Under the pieces are notes generated by a model. The model had not been told where the DNA came from and made no database searches. It saw only the letters and a list, made by a program, of their open reading frames with translations. A stretch of 64,000 nt of DNA from Oceanispirochaeta crateris. Its GTDB lineage: Bacteria; Spirochaetota; Spirochaetia; DSM-2461. Location of the stretch: positions 3,266,439-3,330,438 of the forward strand of contig NZ_CP036150.1 of the NCBI RefSeq assembly GCF_008329965.1. The letters run 5' to 3'. This document shows positions 1-8,920 of the stretch, in pieces (positions within the stretch are counted from its first letter, which is position 1; every line of letters begins with the position of its first letter). Made by a program: the position numbers and the translations under genes.

Positions 1-2
1 TT

Positions 3-890
3 CTGGCTCAGGCAGACATGGCCTTGAAAAAGGCCAAGGAAAGGAGGGTCCCTTTTCTGCTATACCATCACTCCATGGATATTCCCCGGGAGTATGAAGA
101 CAATATTTATTGGACTCATGAGGTGAAAAAAGCGATCAAAGAAGATCGTGTCGTTCCCTATTTTCAACCGATCGTCAATAATAAAACCGGAAATATAGAG
201 AAATATGAGAGCCTTATCAGAATCATTGATGATAGAGAAGAGGTGATTTATCCGGATACCTTTCTCAAAATATCGAGAAGATCTCGCTTGTATCCGACTC
301 TTTCACGCATTATGCTGAGGAAAATCATCAGGGAGATGAAGAACTCCTTTATGGATTATAGTTTTAATATTTCTGTAGAAGACATACAAAACAGAGACAC
401 CGTCCTTTTTATTAAAAGAATTTTGGATAATCACTGGAAAGAAGCGCCCCGAATCAGTTTTGAAATACTCGAAAGTGAGAGTATTGAGGGTATTCCAGAG
501 GTCCTTGAGTTTGTACGCATGGTAAAGGATTACGGATGTTCAATTGCCCTGGATGATTTTGGCACAGGGTATTCCAACTTCAATTATATGATGGCTCTGG
601 AGGCCGATTATATCAAAATAGATGCGTCCATTATCCGAAATCTGGATCATGATAAAAATGCAATGATCATTGCCGAAACCATTGTTGGTTTTGCCAAGAG
701 AACCGGTATAAGAACCATTGCAGAGTATGTTCACTCTAAAGAAATATACGAAACTGTGTGTTCCCTGGGAATTGATTTTTCACAGGGGTATTATCTGGGA
801 GTTCCAATGCCCGGTTCTTTCGGTAAAAAAAATCATTCTTCTATTCCAGAGGTATCTGAGAATTCCTTTTTCCCCAATCCAATAAAGTAG
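3..890 (+). CDS. GGDEF-EAL cyclic-di-GMP phosphodiesterase, 5'-partial
   Basis: The reading frame is open to the window edge. Its first residues (LAQADMALKKAKE) match the last helix of a GGDEF domain, so the gene begins outside the window and the ATG at 18 is internal. The rest is an EAL domain, which hydrolyses c-di-GMP to pGpG. Visible landmarks are YFQPIV followed by ESL in place of EAL, FNIS, FEILES, the metal-binding DDFGTG, IKID, IAEYV and the C-terminal QGYYLG. All usual catalytic acids and the lysine appear present, so the domain is probably active. The last 58 bp overlap convergently with rlmE. The domain call is secure; the state of the GGDEF half cannot be judged. Confidence 0.9.
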   Translation: MAQADMALKKAKERRVPFLLYHHSMDIPREYEDNIYWTHEVKKAIKEDRVVPYFQPIVNNKTGNIEKYESLIRIIDDREEVIYPDTFLKISRRSRLYPTLSRIMLRKIIREMKNSFMDYSFNISVEDIQNRDTVLFIKRILDNHWKEAPRISFEILESESIEGIPEVLEFVRMVKDYGCSIALDDFGTGYSNFNYMMALEADYIKIDASIIRNLDHDKNAMIIAETIVGFAKRTGIRTIAEYVHSKEIYETVCSLGIDFSQGYYLGVPMPGSFGKKNHSSIPEVSENSFFPNPIK

Positions 891-1453
891 TATTCAAAAG
901 ACTCTTTCCGTACGGCCTTAGGTTTTAATTTTTTGACTTGTTCAAATGAGTCTTTCATTCTGTCAAAAATCTCTGATTCATCGCCTCCCTGAAATACCTT
1001 GACCGTAAAGTTTCCTCCCGGTTTGAGCCAGATCAAGGCAAAGTCGAGGATCTGCTCAACAAGGTTGTAGGAGCGTCTCGTATCCATCAGTCTGTTTCCA
1101 GATGTAGAAGGAGCCGCATCGCTTATGATGACATCAAATGGCCCTAGTTCTGAAAGGCTCTCTCTGACTTCGGCTGAGAAGACATCTCCCTGGATAAAAT
1201 GGAGTTCCCCTTTTGCTTTAAACTGCCCCAGAGGTTTTAAGTCCGCCGCGACAACCATTCCCTGACCCTTGAGCAGGCGGAGGCAGTACTGTGTCCAGCT
1301 ACCTGGTGAGGCCCCAACGTCCAAAACTCGGTCTCCGGGCCTGATGAGGCGGTTTTTAGATTGAATCTCTTCCAGCTTGTATACTGAACGGGCCATAAAA
1401 CCTTCTTTTTTGGCTTTTTGAGCATAGAAATCAGGACGGCTCCTGTTGGACAT
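833..1453 (-). CDS. rlmE: 23S rRNA (uridine-2'-O-)-methyltransferase RlmE (FtsJ/RrmJ)
   Basis: A 206-residue SAM-dependent 2'-O-methyltransferase, the usual length for RlmE, which modifies U2552 of 23S rRNA in the large subunit. The SAM-binding motif LDVGASPGSWTQ lies near residue 45. The K-D-K-E tetrad of the family can be traced through YKLEEI near the N-terminus, IISDAAPS, FTVKVFQG and ESFEYYF. AGGAG sits about 8 nt before the ATG. The 3' end overlaps the end of the convergent EAL gene by 58 bp, so the last roughly 19 codons of both genes share DNA. It diverges from the prenyl synthase gene. Confidence 0.95.
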   Translation of the reverse strand: MSNRSRPDFYAQKAKKEGFMARSVYKLEEIQSKNRLIRPGDRVLDVGASPGSWTQYCLRLLKGQGMVVAADLKPLGQFKAKGELHFIQGDVFSAEVRESLSELGPFDVIISDAAPSTSGNRLMDTRRSYNLVEQILDFALIWLKPGGNFTVKVFQGGDESEIFDRMKDSFEQVKKLKPKAVRKESFEYYFIGLGKKEFSDTSGIEE

Positions 1454-1495
1454 GGCGGGTACTCCTTCTATAATGAATAAGGCGAGGTATAAAAC

Positions 1496-2533
1496 ATGGA
1501 TCAGTATAGTCAGAGATTAGAAAAAATTGAAGAGGCGCTTTTTACTCTCATGCCCGAGAAGGCTACCCGGGAATGGCTTCCTTCCATGACGGACTCTCTT
1601 TTCAGTCCGGTTCCTCCGGGTATGATTGATCACTTCCATGCTCCCGGTTTGGAGCTGCTGCGACGGGGCGGGAAACGGTGGCGTCCTCTTGTCATGGTTC
1701 TGTGCTGTGAAGCGGCCGGAGGGAAAGCTGAGGATGTTTATCCCCTGACTCCTCTTGTTGAGATGGCTCATAATGGAAGCCTCATTGTGGATGATATAGA
1801 AGATAAATCTGTAGAGCGTCGGGGAAAACCGGCCGTCCATCTGTTATTTGGTGAAGATCTGGCCATCAATACAGGAACATTGATGATGTTCAATGCCACC
1901 TCTCTTGTTCGGAAAGCCAGTGGCGATGATTCTCTGAAATTTTCCATATTGGACAGCTATTGTGAGAGCCTCAGGAGGCTGCATTTCGGCCAGGGTCTGG
2001 ATATTCAGTGGCATAATAATCATGACATTGTCCCGGAAGTCCCTGTTTATCTTCAAATGTGCCGTTTTAAAACCGGAGCTCTGGCTCGCTTTGCCGCCTA
2101 TTCGGGTTCTCTCATTGGAGGAGGGGCTAAGGCTCTTTGTGAAGGAGCAGCAGAAAGCTGGGAAAAGGCCGGAGTTGGCTTTCAAATCCTAGATGACGTC
2201 AAAAATCTTACAACTGGAAACCCGGGGAAAGATCGTGGAGATGACATCGTGGAAGGCAAGAAAAGTCTTCCTGTTATATTGTATTATCAGAGTCATCAAG
2301 AAAAAATCGGTCATTTCTCATCTTTAATGGAGGCGGCTGCCGAGAAGGGGATCAAAGAAGGCTCCCGAGAGGTGGAAGAGGCCATTGGCGTACTCGAGGA
2401 CTCGGGGTCCATTGCCCGCGCTGAAGAGATGGCCCTTTCAATGCTGGGAGAATCTGCTTCAGAGTTGAGAGAACTTTTTCCAGAATCCGCATCCCGGGAA
2501 CTGCAGTGCAGAATAATTGAATCCTTTCGTTAA
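1496..2533 (+). CDS. Polyprenyl diphosphate synthase (trans-isoprenyl synthase family)
   Basis: A 345-residue enzyme of the FPP/GGPP/octaprenyl synthase family, which condenses isopentenyl diphosphate onto an allylic primer. The first aspartate-rich motif is DDIED (about residue 98), after GGKRWRP. The second is DDVKN, with Asn replacing the last Asp, a variant also known in eukaryotic GGPP synthases. It is followed by the typical KDRGDDIVEGKKSLP stretch. Product chain length cannot be told from sequence alone; a GGPP or longer product is plausible. Supply of IPP fits the ispD/ispF genes elsewhere in the window. A GGCGAGG-like ribosome-binding site precedes the ATG. Confidence 0.88.
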   Translation: MDQYSQRLEKIEEALFTLMPEKATREWLPSMTDSLFSPVPPGMIDHFHAPGLELLRRGGKRWRPLVMVLCCEAAGGKAEDVYPLTPLVEMAHNGSLIVDDIEDKSVERRGKPAVHLLFGEDLAINTGTLMMFNATSLVRKASGDDSLKFSILDSYCESLRRLHFGQGLDIQWHNNHDIVPEVPVYLQMCRFKTGALARFAAYSGSLIGGGAKALCEGAAESWEKAGVGFQILDDVKNLTTGNPGKDRGDDIVEGKKSLPVILYYQSHQEKIGHFSSLMEAAAEKGIKEGSREVEEAIGVLEDSGSIARAEEMALSMLGESASELRELFPESASRELQCRIIESFR

Positions 2534-2565
2534 GAAAATGCTTTGATGTTCATTTTATTCAGGGT

Positions 2566-4134
2566 ATGATAAAAAATATGGCAACAATAGGTAAATCCCT
2601 TTGGCAAAGGCTTTCAGCAGGATCTTCACTGACTCCCGAGGACAAAGCAGTTGGTAAAAACCTGTTTAGAGAATTCACCCAGCATGGATATCTTCAGATC
2701 ACTCCAGCCCAAAGGATCACTATCTCTGCCGGTGCTGTTATCGATTTTTACCGGCGTCTGTCCCTTATTCGTTCCACTTCCAGTCCTGTGGGGCGGCGGA
2801 AAGATGACCGCTGGCTCCGAAATGGTGATTTTCAATTTCTCAATGTTCAGGATTACGGTTCTTTCTTCAGAATGTTCATGGAGCTGCCTCGCCTCAGGAC
2901 AGACAGTGTCATTTTCAATCCTGTTACCGAGTGTGATCGATCCAGAACCCTCTATCCCAGGAGCCATTCTCATTTAGATAAGAGCTATTCCGATCCTTTT
3001 CTCGACAGCCTCGGGCTGACCCTGGATGATCAGTTCAACCTCCTTCTCTGTGCCGCCCATCTCTGCGGTAAAAAAACAGGGTATACCCTGTCTCCTCTCA
3101 TTGACTCAGTCTCTGCCGTGGTTTACAGAAAGCCAGAATTTTTTAACTGGGATTCTCTGGACGGCAGAGATGAGCCCAAAGAAGTTCTTGTCCGTGCCAT
3201 TACCACCCTTGTGCAGGATCAGTTTGAAAAGAGCGGGACCTATGATTATGCACTCCTAGAAACACTAGCCTTTCAGAATCATATTGCCGTTAGGAAAGAA
3301 GCCAGTGGAGCCGTCTGTTTCGATTTTGAAGAAGAGGGAGCTCTTGCCTATTTCTCTGGCATATTCCCGGGGCTGCAATCCAGGTTTCCCCTTGATTTTG
3401 CATACCTTATGATCCCTCCGGATCTCTCAGATAAGCACATCCACACCCTGTATAAAGCATTGCGTACCTCGGGAGGATGTAAACGTTACACAGGCTGGGT
3501 ATTAGATCTCCCTGTTGATAAAACCCCTCCTGTCGAACCTGTAGAACCGGTAGTTCTGGTTCATCAGGGAAAAGACCGTTTTGATATGGATGAAGAGTTT
3601 ATTCATACCTGGTTTCATCGCCTTGGGAACCTTCAGGAGAAGAATAAAAAAAGATCTTATCCTGTGTCCCTGGGGATACCTCTGTCCCGGGACAAAGAAC
3701 ACTCTTCCATGGACCTTCTCAGCCAACTGTTTTTTTCCCGGTTCAGCTCGGTTTCCCTGTTTCGAAGGCCCCTTGTTCAAAAGGGTGATCTGACTGAAAT
3801 CCAGAACCGTATGGAAGACATTTACCAGAGGTACAAAGTTGTCCTGGAAAAAGGACAGCTGCTTCGGGTCGTGGCGGATGAGACTTTCGCATGGTGGATT
3901 ATTCGCGAAAAAGGCCGGCTACTGATTCCCTTGCTGGCACTCAAAAACCCGGATGGGAAACGCCCGGGTGTCGTAAAAATAGATTACAGCCTTATCACGG
4001 GCCGCAGCCGGATACTGTCTGTTGTCGACTATGATTTTTCATCAGCCCAGGGGAGTCTCTTTCTGTCTGCGGATCACTCCCTGACAGTTGTGGATCTGAA
4101 ACCGGGAAGTTTCAGACTGTTTTCATTACAATAA
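2566..4134 (+). CDS. Protein of unknown function, 522 aa
   Basis: I do not recognise a family. The protein has no signal peptide or obvious membrane segment and appears cytoplasmic. It begins MIKNMATIGKS; an alternative start lies 12 nt downstream. A proline/valine-rich stretch (PPVEPVEPVV, about residues 325-335) looks like a hinge between two halves. It follows the prenyl synthase by 32 bp on the same strand and may be cotranscribed with it. No catalytic motif could be assigned with confidence. Confidence 0.75.
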   Translation: MIKNMATIGKSLWQRLSAGSSLTPEDKAVGKNLFREFTQHGYLQITPAQRITISAGAVIDFYRRLSLIRSTSSPVGRRKDDRWLRNGDFQFLNVQDYGSFFRMFMELPRLRTDSVIFNPVTECDRSRTLYPRSHSHLDKSYSDPFLDSLGLTLDDQFNLLLCAAHLCGKKTGYTLSPLIDSVSAVVYRKPEFFNWDSLDGRDEPKEVLVRAITTLVQDQFEKSGTYDYALLETLAFQNHIAVRKEASGAVCFDFEEEGALAYFSGIFPGLQSRFPLDFAYLMIPPDLSDKHIHTLYKALRTSGGCKRYTGWVLDLPVDKTPPVEPVEPVVLVHQGKDRFDMDEEFIHTWFHRLGNLQEKNKKRSYPVSLGIPLSRDKEHSSMDLLSQLFFSRFSSVSLFRRPLVQKGDLTEIQNRMEDIYQRYKVVLEKGQLLRVVADETFAWWIIREKGRLLIPLLALKNPDGKRPGVVKIDYSLITGRSRILSVVDYDFSSAQGSLFLSADHSLTVVDLKPGSFRLFSLQ

Positions 4135-4189
4135 ATATTTGCACCTTTAAGAATTTGATCTTTTCTTATGAGAGCAGTATTTTATAAAG

Positions 4190-4843
4190 ATGCAAAGTAA
4201 AACCAGTGGAATCAGAAAGTCCTTTCCCTATACATTCAAAAATTTCTCACTCATCCTCATAGGGATCAATGTGACTGTTTTCTTTCTAACGAACATGTCT
4301 CAGGAACTGAAAATTTATTTGTCCTTGAACCCGGTTCTCTTTATGAGAGATCATTTTTACTGGACCCCTTTGACCTATATGTTTACCCATAGTGGCATGA
4401 ACCATATTCTGTTTAATATGCTGGGTCTCTTTTTCTTTGGACCCCAGTTGGAAGAGCGGATGGGGTCCTGGGAGTTTCTAAGCTATTATCTTGGAACCGG
4501 TCTGCTTTCCGGTGCGGCATCTCTTGTCATTTATTTGTTAACAGGAACTTATAATGTGTTTCTCATGGGTGCCTCCGGCGCTATTTTTGCTCTCCTGTTG
4601 GCATTCGCTGTCTATTTTCCCCATTCTAAGATCTATTTATTTGGAATCATTCCCATGCAGACAACCCTCATGGTGTCTCTCTATGCGGGAATTGAGGTCT
4701 TTTCTCTTCTGTTTTTCAGAGGGAATGTGGCTCATATGACGCATTTAGCAGGGCTCTTTTTCGGTTATCTGTACTTTATGATTCGTCTGGGATTGGACCC
4801 CATTAAGGTTTTTAAAGATTCCCGGAATAATCCCTGGCATTAG
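4190..4843 (+). CDS. Rhomboid family intramembrane serine protease
   Basis: A 217-residue polytopic membrane protein with about six hydrophobic segments. The catalytic serine lies in GASGAIFA (about residue 124) and the histidine in AHMTHLAGLFFGY (about residue 184). The N-terminal half carries the family pattern of a late-TM1 loop with HSGMNHILFNMLGLFFFG, corresponding to the conserved HxxxN oxyanion region. It would cleave substrates inside the inner membrane. Length and motifs fit the minimal bacterial GlpG-like core. It is followed after 9 bp by a secreted protein and probably shares a transcript with it. Confidence 0.92.
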   Translation: MQSKTSGIRKSFPYTFKNFSLILIGINVTVFFLTNMSQELKIYLSLNPVLFMRDHFYWTPLTYMFTHSGMNHILFNMLGLFFFGPQLEERMGSWEFLSYYLGTGLLSGAASLVIYLLTGTYNVFLMGASGAIFALLLAFAVYFPHSKIYLFGIIPMQTTLMVSLYAGIEVFSLLFFRGNVAHMTHLAGLFFGYLYFMIRLGLDPIKVFKDSRNNPWH

Positions 4844-4852
4844 GAGGGATAA

Positions 4853-5554
4853 TTGAAGAGGCTGACCTTTAGTTTCATCTTGTGTTCGATCCTCCTCTCT
4901 CCTCTTACTGCTTTGGATCCCTATCTTTCTTTGAACCTGGACATCAATTATTCCGCACTGGGCTTTGCCACCATGATGAAGCCCTATTCCGATGGCGTGC
5001 TGGTTATCCCTCAGGAATACGATGAAATTCGCGAAGAGGCTATAAAGATTCTTTTGGAAGACGCCCGGTGGATCTTTTCAGGGATGATTTATGGATTTTC
5101 ATTTCGTTATGTTCCCGGGAACAGAGAAGAAACTCTGGCTGAGGTCTTTGAATTGAGTCCCATTAAACAAATTCCTAACGGAGACCCGGCCATGAAGGTT
5201 CAACAGGTTCTGGATGATACTCAGTACCTGTCGGTGTTATTTTATTATTGGCCGGATGAGTATCAGAATCGAAGGCTCAAGGTCAGCCGGGGCGGCGGGT
5301 TCCATTCGTCTGCTGCCGCTGGTGTCGTTCCCATGATGTTGGAGGATGCCAGAACCCTGTCTTTGATCGAAGCGGTGAAACAGGCTATCAGAGCCGATCT
5401 CAGAGATCTTATATACAATAGGCCGCTGGAAGTCTCCGGGTCTGTTTATCTGTCCGGTCCTCCCCGGATCAATATCAGGTCCGGAGAATACCGAAGCAGC
5501 GTCAAGATCCTTTATCGCCGGGAAGATATGAAAACCTTCCCGATCAATTATTGA
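4853..5554 (+). CDS. Putative secreted protein, 233 aa
   Basis: The likely start is TTG, preceded by a strong AGGAGG 5-7 nt upstream. The first ~20 residues form a cleavable signal peptide (KRLTFSFILCSILLSPLTALD). The mature part has no domain I recognise. It is rich in aromatic and charged residues and contains a GGGFHSSAAAG loop (near residue 148). The export signal suggests a periplasmic or outer-membrane-associated protein. Gene order just after the rhomboid protease suggests coexpression, though not necessarily a substrate relationship. It is convergent with serA, with only a few bases between stop codons. Confidence 0.75.
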   Translation: MKRLTFSFILCSILLSPLTALDPYLSLNLDINYSALGFATMMKPYSDGVLVIPQEYDEIREEAIKILLEDARWIFSGMIYGFSFRYVPGNREETLAEVFELSPIKQIPNGDPAMKVQQVLDDTQYLSVLFYYWPDEYQNRRLKVSRGGGFHSSAAAGVVPMMLEDARTLSLIEAVKQAIRADLRDLIYNRPLEVSGSVYLSGPPRINIRSGEYRSSVKILYRREDMKTFPINY

Positions 5555-5557
5555 GGA

Positions 5558-6730
5558 TCAATCTCGTGGTGGAATTGCACGAACCATGATGATTCCCTCG
5601 ATCTTTTTGAGATCTGCAATCAATTTTTCCGTAGGAGCCTTGTCAGTGTCTATGATGTTATAGGCAATTCCTTCTTTGTGCTTATTCATCATATCCTGAA
5701 TATTGATCTCATTCTCCGCCAGGAGGGTAGATATCTGACCCACCATATTGGGGATATTCTTATTGGCGATGATCAACCTGTGGCCTCCCACATAATCCAT
5801 AGTACAGTTGGGGAAATTGACGGCATTCCGAATGTTTCCCGTTTCGAGGAATATCCTCAACTGATCGGCAGCCATGACGGCACAATTCTCTTCGGCTTCG
5901 GGAGAGGAGGCTCCCAGATGAGGTATGGTGATAATTTGGGGGTTTCCCAACAGTTCTCCTTCGGGGAAGTCGGTGATGTAATAACTGATCTTTCCCGATT
6001 CAATGGCTTTTTTGAGACTATCATTGTTTACAAGGCCCCCTCTTGCGAAGTTCAGGAGCCGTGTTCCTTCCTTCATCTGGTCAAATTGATGCTCATCGAT
6101 TACGGATCTGGTTTTATCATTTAAGGGGATATGGAGTGTAATATAGTCTGAGTTGGCAATCAAAGAGTCCATGGAGTTGGCTTTTTTTACTTCCGGTGAG
6201 AGTCCCCAGGCTGCGTTTATGGAGATAAAAGGGTCAAATCCGGTGACTTCCATACCAAGGGCCAATGCCGCATTTGCAACAAGGACTCCAATGGCTCCCA
6301 ATCCAATGATTCCCAATTTTTTGCCCTGAACCTCTGGACCTGAAAATCGTGATTTCTCTTTTTCTACAAGGCGAGAAACCTCCTCTGCCGGGTCCAGGCT
6401 TTGAACCCAGTTGATTCCGGCATTTATATTTCTAGAGGAAAGGAATAATCCAGTGAGCACTAATTCTTTTACACTATTGGCATTGGCTCCCGGAGTGTTA
6501 AATACTACGATCCCTTGGTCTGTGCAGTAGGACACAGGAATGTTGTTCACTCCGGCCCCAGCCCGGGCAATGGCCTTGACGGTGGGTGGGATGTCATCCT
6601 CTCCCACCTTGTAGCTACGAACAAGGATGGCGTCTGGATGAGACAGGCCGGAGGCTGTTTCATAGTCTTCTCTTGGCAATCTCTCCAGCCCCTTGGCAGA
6701 GATCTTATTCATCGTCTGTATGGTGTACAT
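5558..6730 (-). CDS. serA: D-3-phosphoglycerate dehydrogenase
   Basis: Catalyses the first step of serine biosynthesis, oxidising 3-phosphoglycerate with NAD+. The Rossmann motif is LGIIGLGAIG (about residue 142), followed by NFARGGLV and HLGASSPEAEEN, which carry the family's catalytic arginine/histidine region. A C-terminal ACT domain (PNMVGQISTLLAENEINI) suggests feedback by serine. I chose the ATG at 6730 because AAGGA lies 7 nt upstream; an in-frame GTG at 6736 is too close to that site. The gene starts 2 nt after the rex-like stop codon, so the two genes are almost certainly cotranscribed. This couples serine synthesis to the Rex-type operator. Confidence 0.95.
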   Translation of the reverse strand: MYTIQTMNKISAKGLERLPREDYETASGLSHPDAILVRSYKVGEDDIPPTVKAIARAGAGVNNIPVSYCTDQGIVVFNTPGANANSVKELVLTGLFLSSRNINAGINWVQSLDPAEEVSRLVEKEKSRFSGPEVQGKKLGIIGLGAIGVLVANAALALGMEVTGFDPFISINAAWGLSPEVKKANSMDSLIANSDYITLHIPLNDKTRSVIDEHQFDQMKEGTRLLNFARGGLVNNDSLKKAIESGKISYYITDFPEGELLGNPQIITIPHLGASSPEAEENCAVMAADQLRIFLETGNIRNAVNFPNCTMDYVGGHRLIIANKNIPNMVGQISTLLAENEINIQDMMNKHKEGIAYNIIDTDKAPTEKLIADLKKIEGIIMVRAIPPRD

Positions 6731-6732
6731 CT

Positions 6733-7407
6733 TCACTTCCTTTGTTCCGGTTCTACCGGGTTTTTATGTTCTGACCCGTTTATACGGGAGGCCATGCTAT
6801 AGAATCCCAGGCTCAGATCAGCCTGGTAGTAAAAGATCTCTTCCGGGACGATAAGGGGGCAGCTTGTCAGGTTTATGATGCCTTTGGCACCGCCCTCTAA
6901 CATTCTCATCATGTTTTTTTCGGGTAATGCGGTTTCGCTTGCCAGAATCCCTATGCGTATTTTCTCCCTTTCGAAGACTTCTCTGATTTCATAAGAGGGG
7001 TAGAGAGCCACCCTTGTCTCTGTTCTTTCGAGTCGGTTTTGGCTGCCATCGAAGGCGGCACAGATGCGAATCCCCTGAAATCCTTCCGATTCCCTTATGA
7101 GGATCGAACCCCAGCTATCCAGTCCGGCCATTCCTGCTCTAAGATTTTTCATGAGATATAATTTTTCTCTGAGTCCATTCTGTAAAGAGAGGGCTTTATA
7201 TCCTCTCCCGTCAGCCCGGCAGCCCAGTATATTCAGATCTTTACGGATCAATTCCGCAGAAGACCCTATGAGTTCTGCCAATTCTCCGGATGTATACCTG
7301 GGGGAGGCCCCCTCATCCTGAATTCTATTTAAGGAAATAAAGAGGCGGAGCATCCTGAAGTGTGCTGATTCTGAAAGGTTTTCCTTTGACATCCTGATTT
7401 GGATCAT
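6733..7407 (-). CDS. rex: Rex-like redox-sensing transcriptional repressor with altered NAD-binding motif
   Basis: An about 224-residue relative of Rex, the dimeric repressor that senses NADH/NAD+. The N-terminal winged helix is well preserved (LIRKDLNILG then GRGY, matching the Rex pattern VRKDLxxFG...GxGY). The NAD domain is recognisable through ICAAFD, GAKGIINLT and VPEEIFYYQADLS. The expected GxGxxG loop reads GLDSWG, so the second glycine is Asp; NADH response may be changed. The start is uncertain: ATG 7407, ATG 7392 and TTG 7431 are all in frame and none has a good ribosome-binding site. A Rex-type palindrome lies about 30 bp upstream, implying autoregulation of rex-serA. Confidence 0.82.
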   Translation of the reverse strand: MIQIRMSKENLSESAHFRMLRLFISLNRIQDEGASPRYTSGELAELIGSSAELIRKDLNILGCRADGRGYKALSLQNGLREKLYLMKNLRAGMAGLDSWGSILIRESEGFQGIRICAAFDGSQNRLERTETRVALYPSYEIREVFEREKIRIGILASETALPEKNMMRMLEGGAKGIINLTSCPLIVPEEIFYYQADLSLGFYSMASRINGSEHKNPVEPEQRK

Positions 7408-7436
7408 ATAGGCGGGAGAGGATCTGGACAAGCAAT

Positions 7437-7458
7437 ATCTGTGAAATATTTCACAGAT
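7437..7458. promoter_or_regulatory. Perfect 22-bp Rex-type operator palindrome
   Basis: A fully symmetric 22-bp sequence, with half-site ATCTGTGAAAT followed by its reverse complement. The core TGTGAAATATTTCACA matches the published Rex consensus of Gram-positive bacteria closely. It lies between the divergent rex-like gene and the sensor gene that begins near 7545, so it could control both promoters. Confidence 0.85.
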
Positions 7459-7544
7459 GGAATAAAAAAGATTGTGAGTGGGAAATTCTATTTCATTTTA
7501 TGGGTCTCAGGAGCGATATTTATGTCATAGGGCAAAAGAAACGA

Positions 7545-8879
7545 ATGAATACAATAGTAACGATTTGCAGCGACTCAATTATCAATCAGGGCATTGAACG
7601 GGTAATCCAAAATGAGTTCCCAGGTGATTATAACCTCCATTTTACCGACAACATCACCGAAGCCCTGGATATCCTGAATTTCGAACTCCCAGAACTGACG
7701 ATCCTCCATCTGTCCGATAAGAATCTGGATTTGACATTTCTAAAGGAAAAGATCATGGAAGATTCTTGGCTTCATAGTTCAGGAATCATCGGGGTATACG
7801 ATTTGGGACGGCATGAGGAGGCACGGCTCCTGGATCAATTCAGAAGCCTGAATTTATTGACTCTCCTTGATTACTCCAGAATCCGCACCCATTTTGCCAA
7901 GGTCCTTTCAATTGTTTATGCCAATAGGCAACTCATTTATCAGAATGAACTGGCGGACAATGTTCTTGGAAAATTTTCGGGTGCTTTCAATATCTCCAAC
8001 GCCGATTACCCCGTGGTTTCTGTGTATACAGGTTTGCTATCAATCAATATGGTGCGGGCGGGGCGGGTCTCGGATGAGGAACGGTTCAAGCTCCAGATGG
8101 CTCTTTCAGAGCTGGTTCTTAATGGAATTGAACATGGAAACTGTGGCATCAGCCGGGAAGACCGGGATCGTCATCTGGAGTCAGGCGGCAACCTCCTCGA
8201 ACTGATTAATGAAAGGAATCAAGACAAGGAAATCAGGAAAAAGCGGGTTCTTCTTGAGTGGATACTTTCTGAACAGGAATCCCGTTTTGTGATTCATGAT
8301 GACGGTGAAGGTTTTGATGTAAGCGCCTACAAGGCTTCTCTTCAGAATGTGAATTCAGAAAATTTGAAGGGCCGGGGAATCCTTCTGTCCAGGGTTGTGT
8401 CTGACAGGATTTTATTCAATAAGACGGGGAATCAGGTGACTCTGATCATGAATCACAGACATCTTCATGAACGACTCACTCCTGCAGGATTCTCTACGGA
8501 AGAGATGCTCATTGTCAAACCGGGAGATATTGTGGTTCGTGCAGGGGACCCTAGTGATTCAATTTTTTATATCTCAAGCGGTATTTACAAGGTTGTTAAC
8601 CATGGAAATATTGTCGGGAAGATATCACCAGAGGATGTTTTTCTAGGTGAAATGGCCTTTCTTTTGAACCGGGACCGTAGCGCATCTGTCATTGCCGAAA
8701 CAAAGGGGAAATTGATTCGAATTCCTAGAAAGTCTTTTATTAAAGTCTTGAAACTCTACCCCCAGTACGGGCTGTTTATCAGCAGGCTTTTGGCAACAAG
8801 GCTGAAACGGACCAATGATTTTATTGTGACCTCTCTCGGTGAAAAAGAAGATGATGAAGCTAAGGATTTGACAATATAG
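7545..8879 (+). CDS. Receiver-like / HATPase / cyclic-nucleotide-binding domain regulator
   Basis: A multidomain cytoplasmic signalling protein. Residues 1-115 resemble a response-regulator receiver fold. The middle (about 165-310) is an RsbW-type HATPase, with N-box ELVLNGIEHGN and G1 box HDDGEGFD, then a GRGILLSR loop. The C-terminal third is a cyclic-nucleotide-binding-type beta-roll (VKPGDIVVRAGDPSDSIF, then FLGEMAFL and RDRSASV). I preferred ATG 7545 because the receiver fold begins there; the frame opens at ATG 7500. The combination suggests an anti-sigma-factor-like kinase or switch modulated by a ligand or by partner binding. The gene lies divergent from rex across a shared palindrome. 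Its ligand and target are unknown. Confidence 0.8.
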   Translation: MNTIVTICSDSIINQGIERVIQNEFPGDYNLHFTDNITEALDILNFELPELTILHLSDKNLDLTFLKEKIMEDSWLHSSGIIGVYDLGRHEEARLLDQFRSLNLLTLLDYSRIRTHFAKVLSIVYANRQLIYQNELADNVLGKFSGAFNISNADYPVVSVYTGLLSINMVRAGRVSDEERFKLQMALSELVLNGIEHGNCGISREDRDRHLESGGNLLELINERNQDKEIRKKRVLLEWILSEQESRFVIHDDGEGFDVSAYKASLQNVNSENLKGRGILLSRVVSDRILFNKTGNQVTLIMNHRHLHERLTPAGFSTEEMLIVKPGDIVVRAGDPSDSIFYISSGIYKVVNHGNIVGKISPEDVFLGEMAFLLNRDRSASVIAETKGKLIRIPRKSFIKVLKLYPQYGLFISRLLATRLKRTNDFIVTSLGEKEDDEAKDLTI

Positions 8880-8920
8880 CGGGATGGACTGACTTAAAAA
8901 GACACTTTGAATGAGATATG

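Noticed and set aside
7097-7321. Plus-strand frame inside rex, and many similar antisense frames
   Set aside because: They lie opposite genes with clear families, have no ribosome-binding site and no recognisable product.
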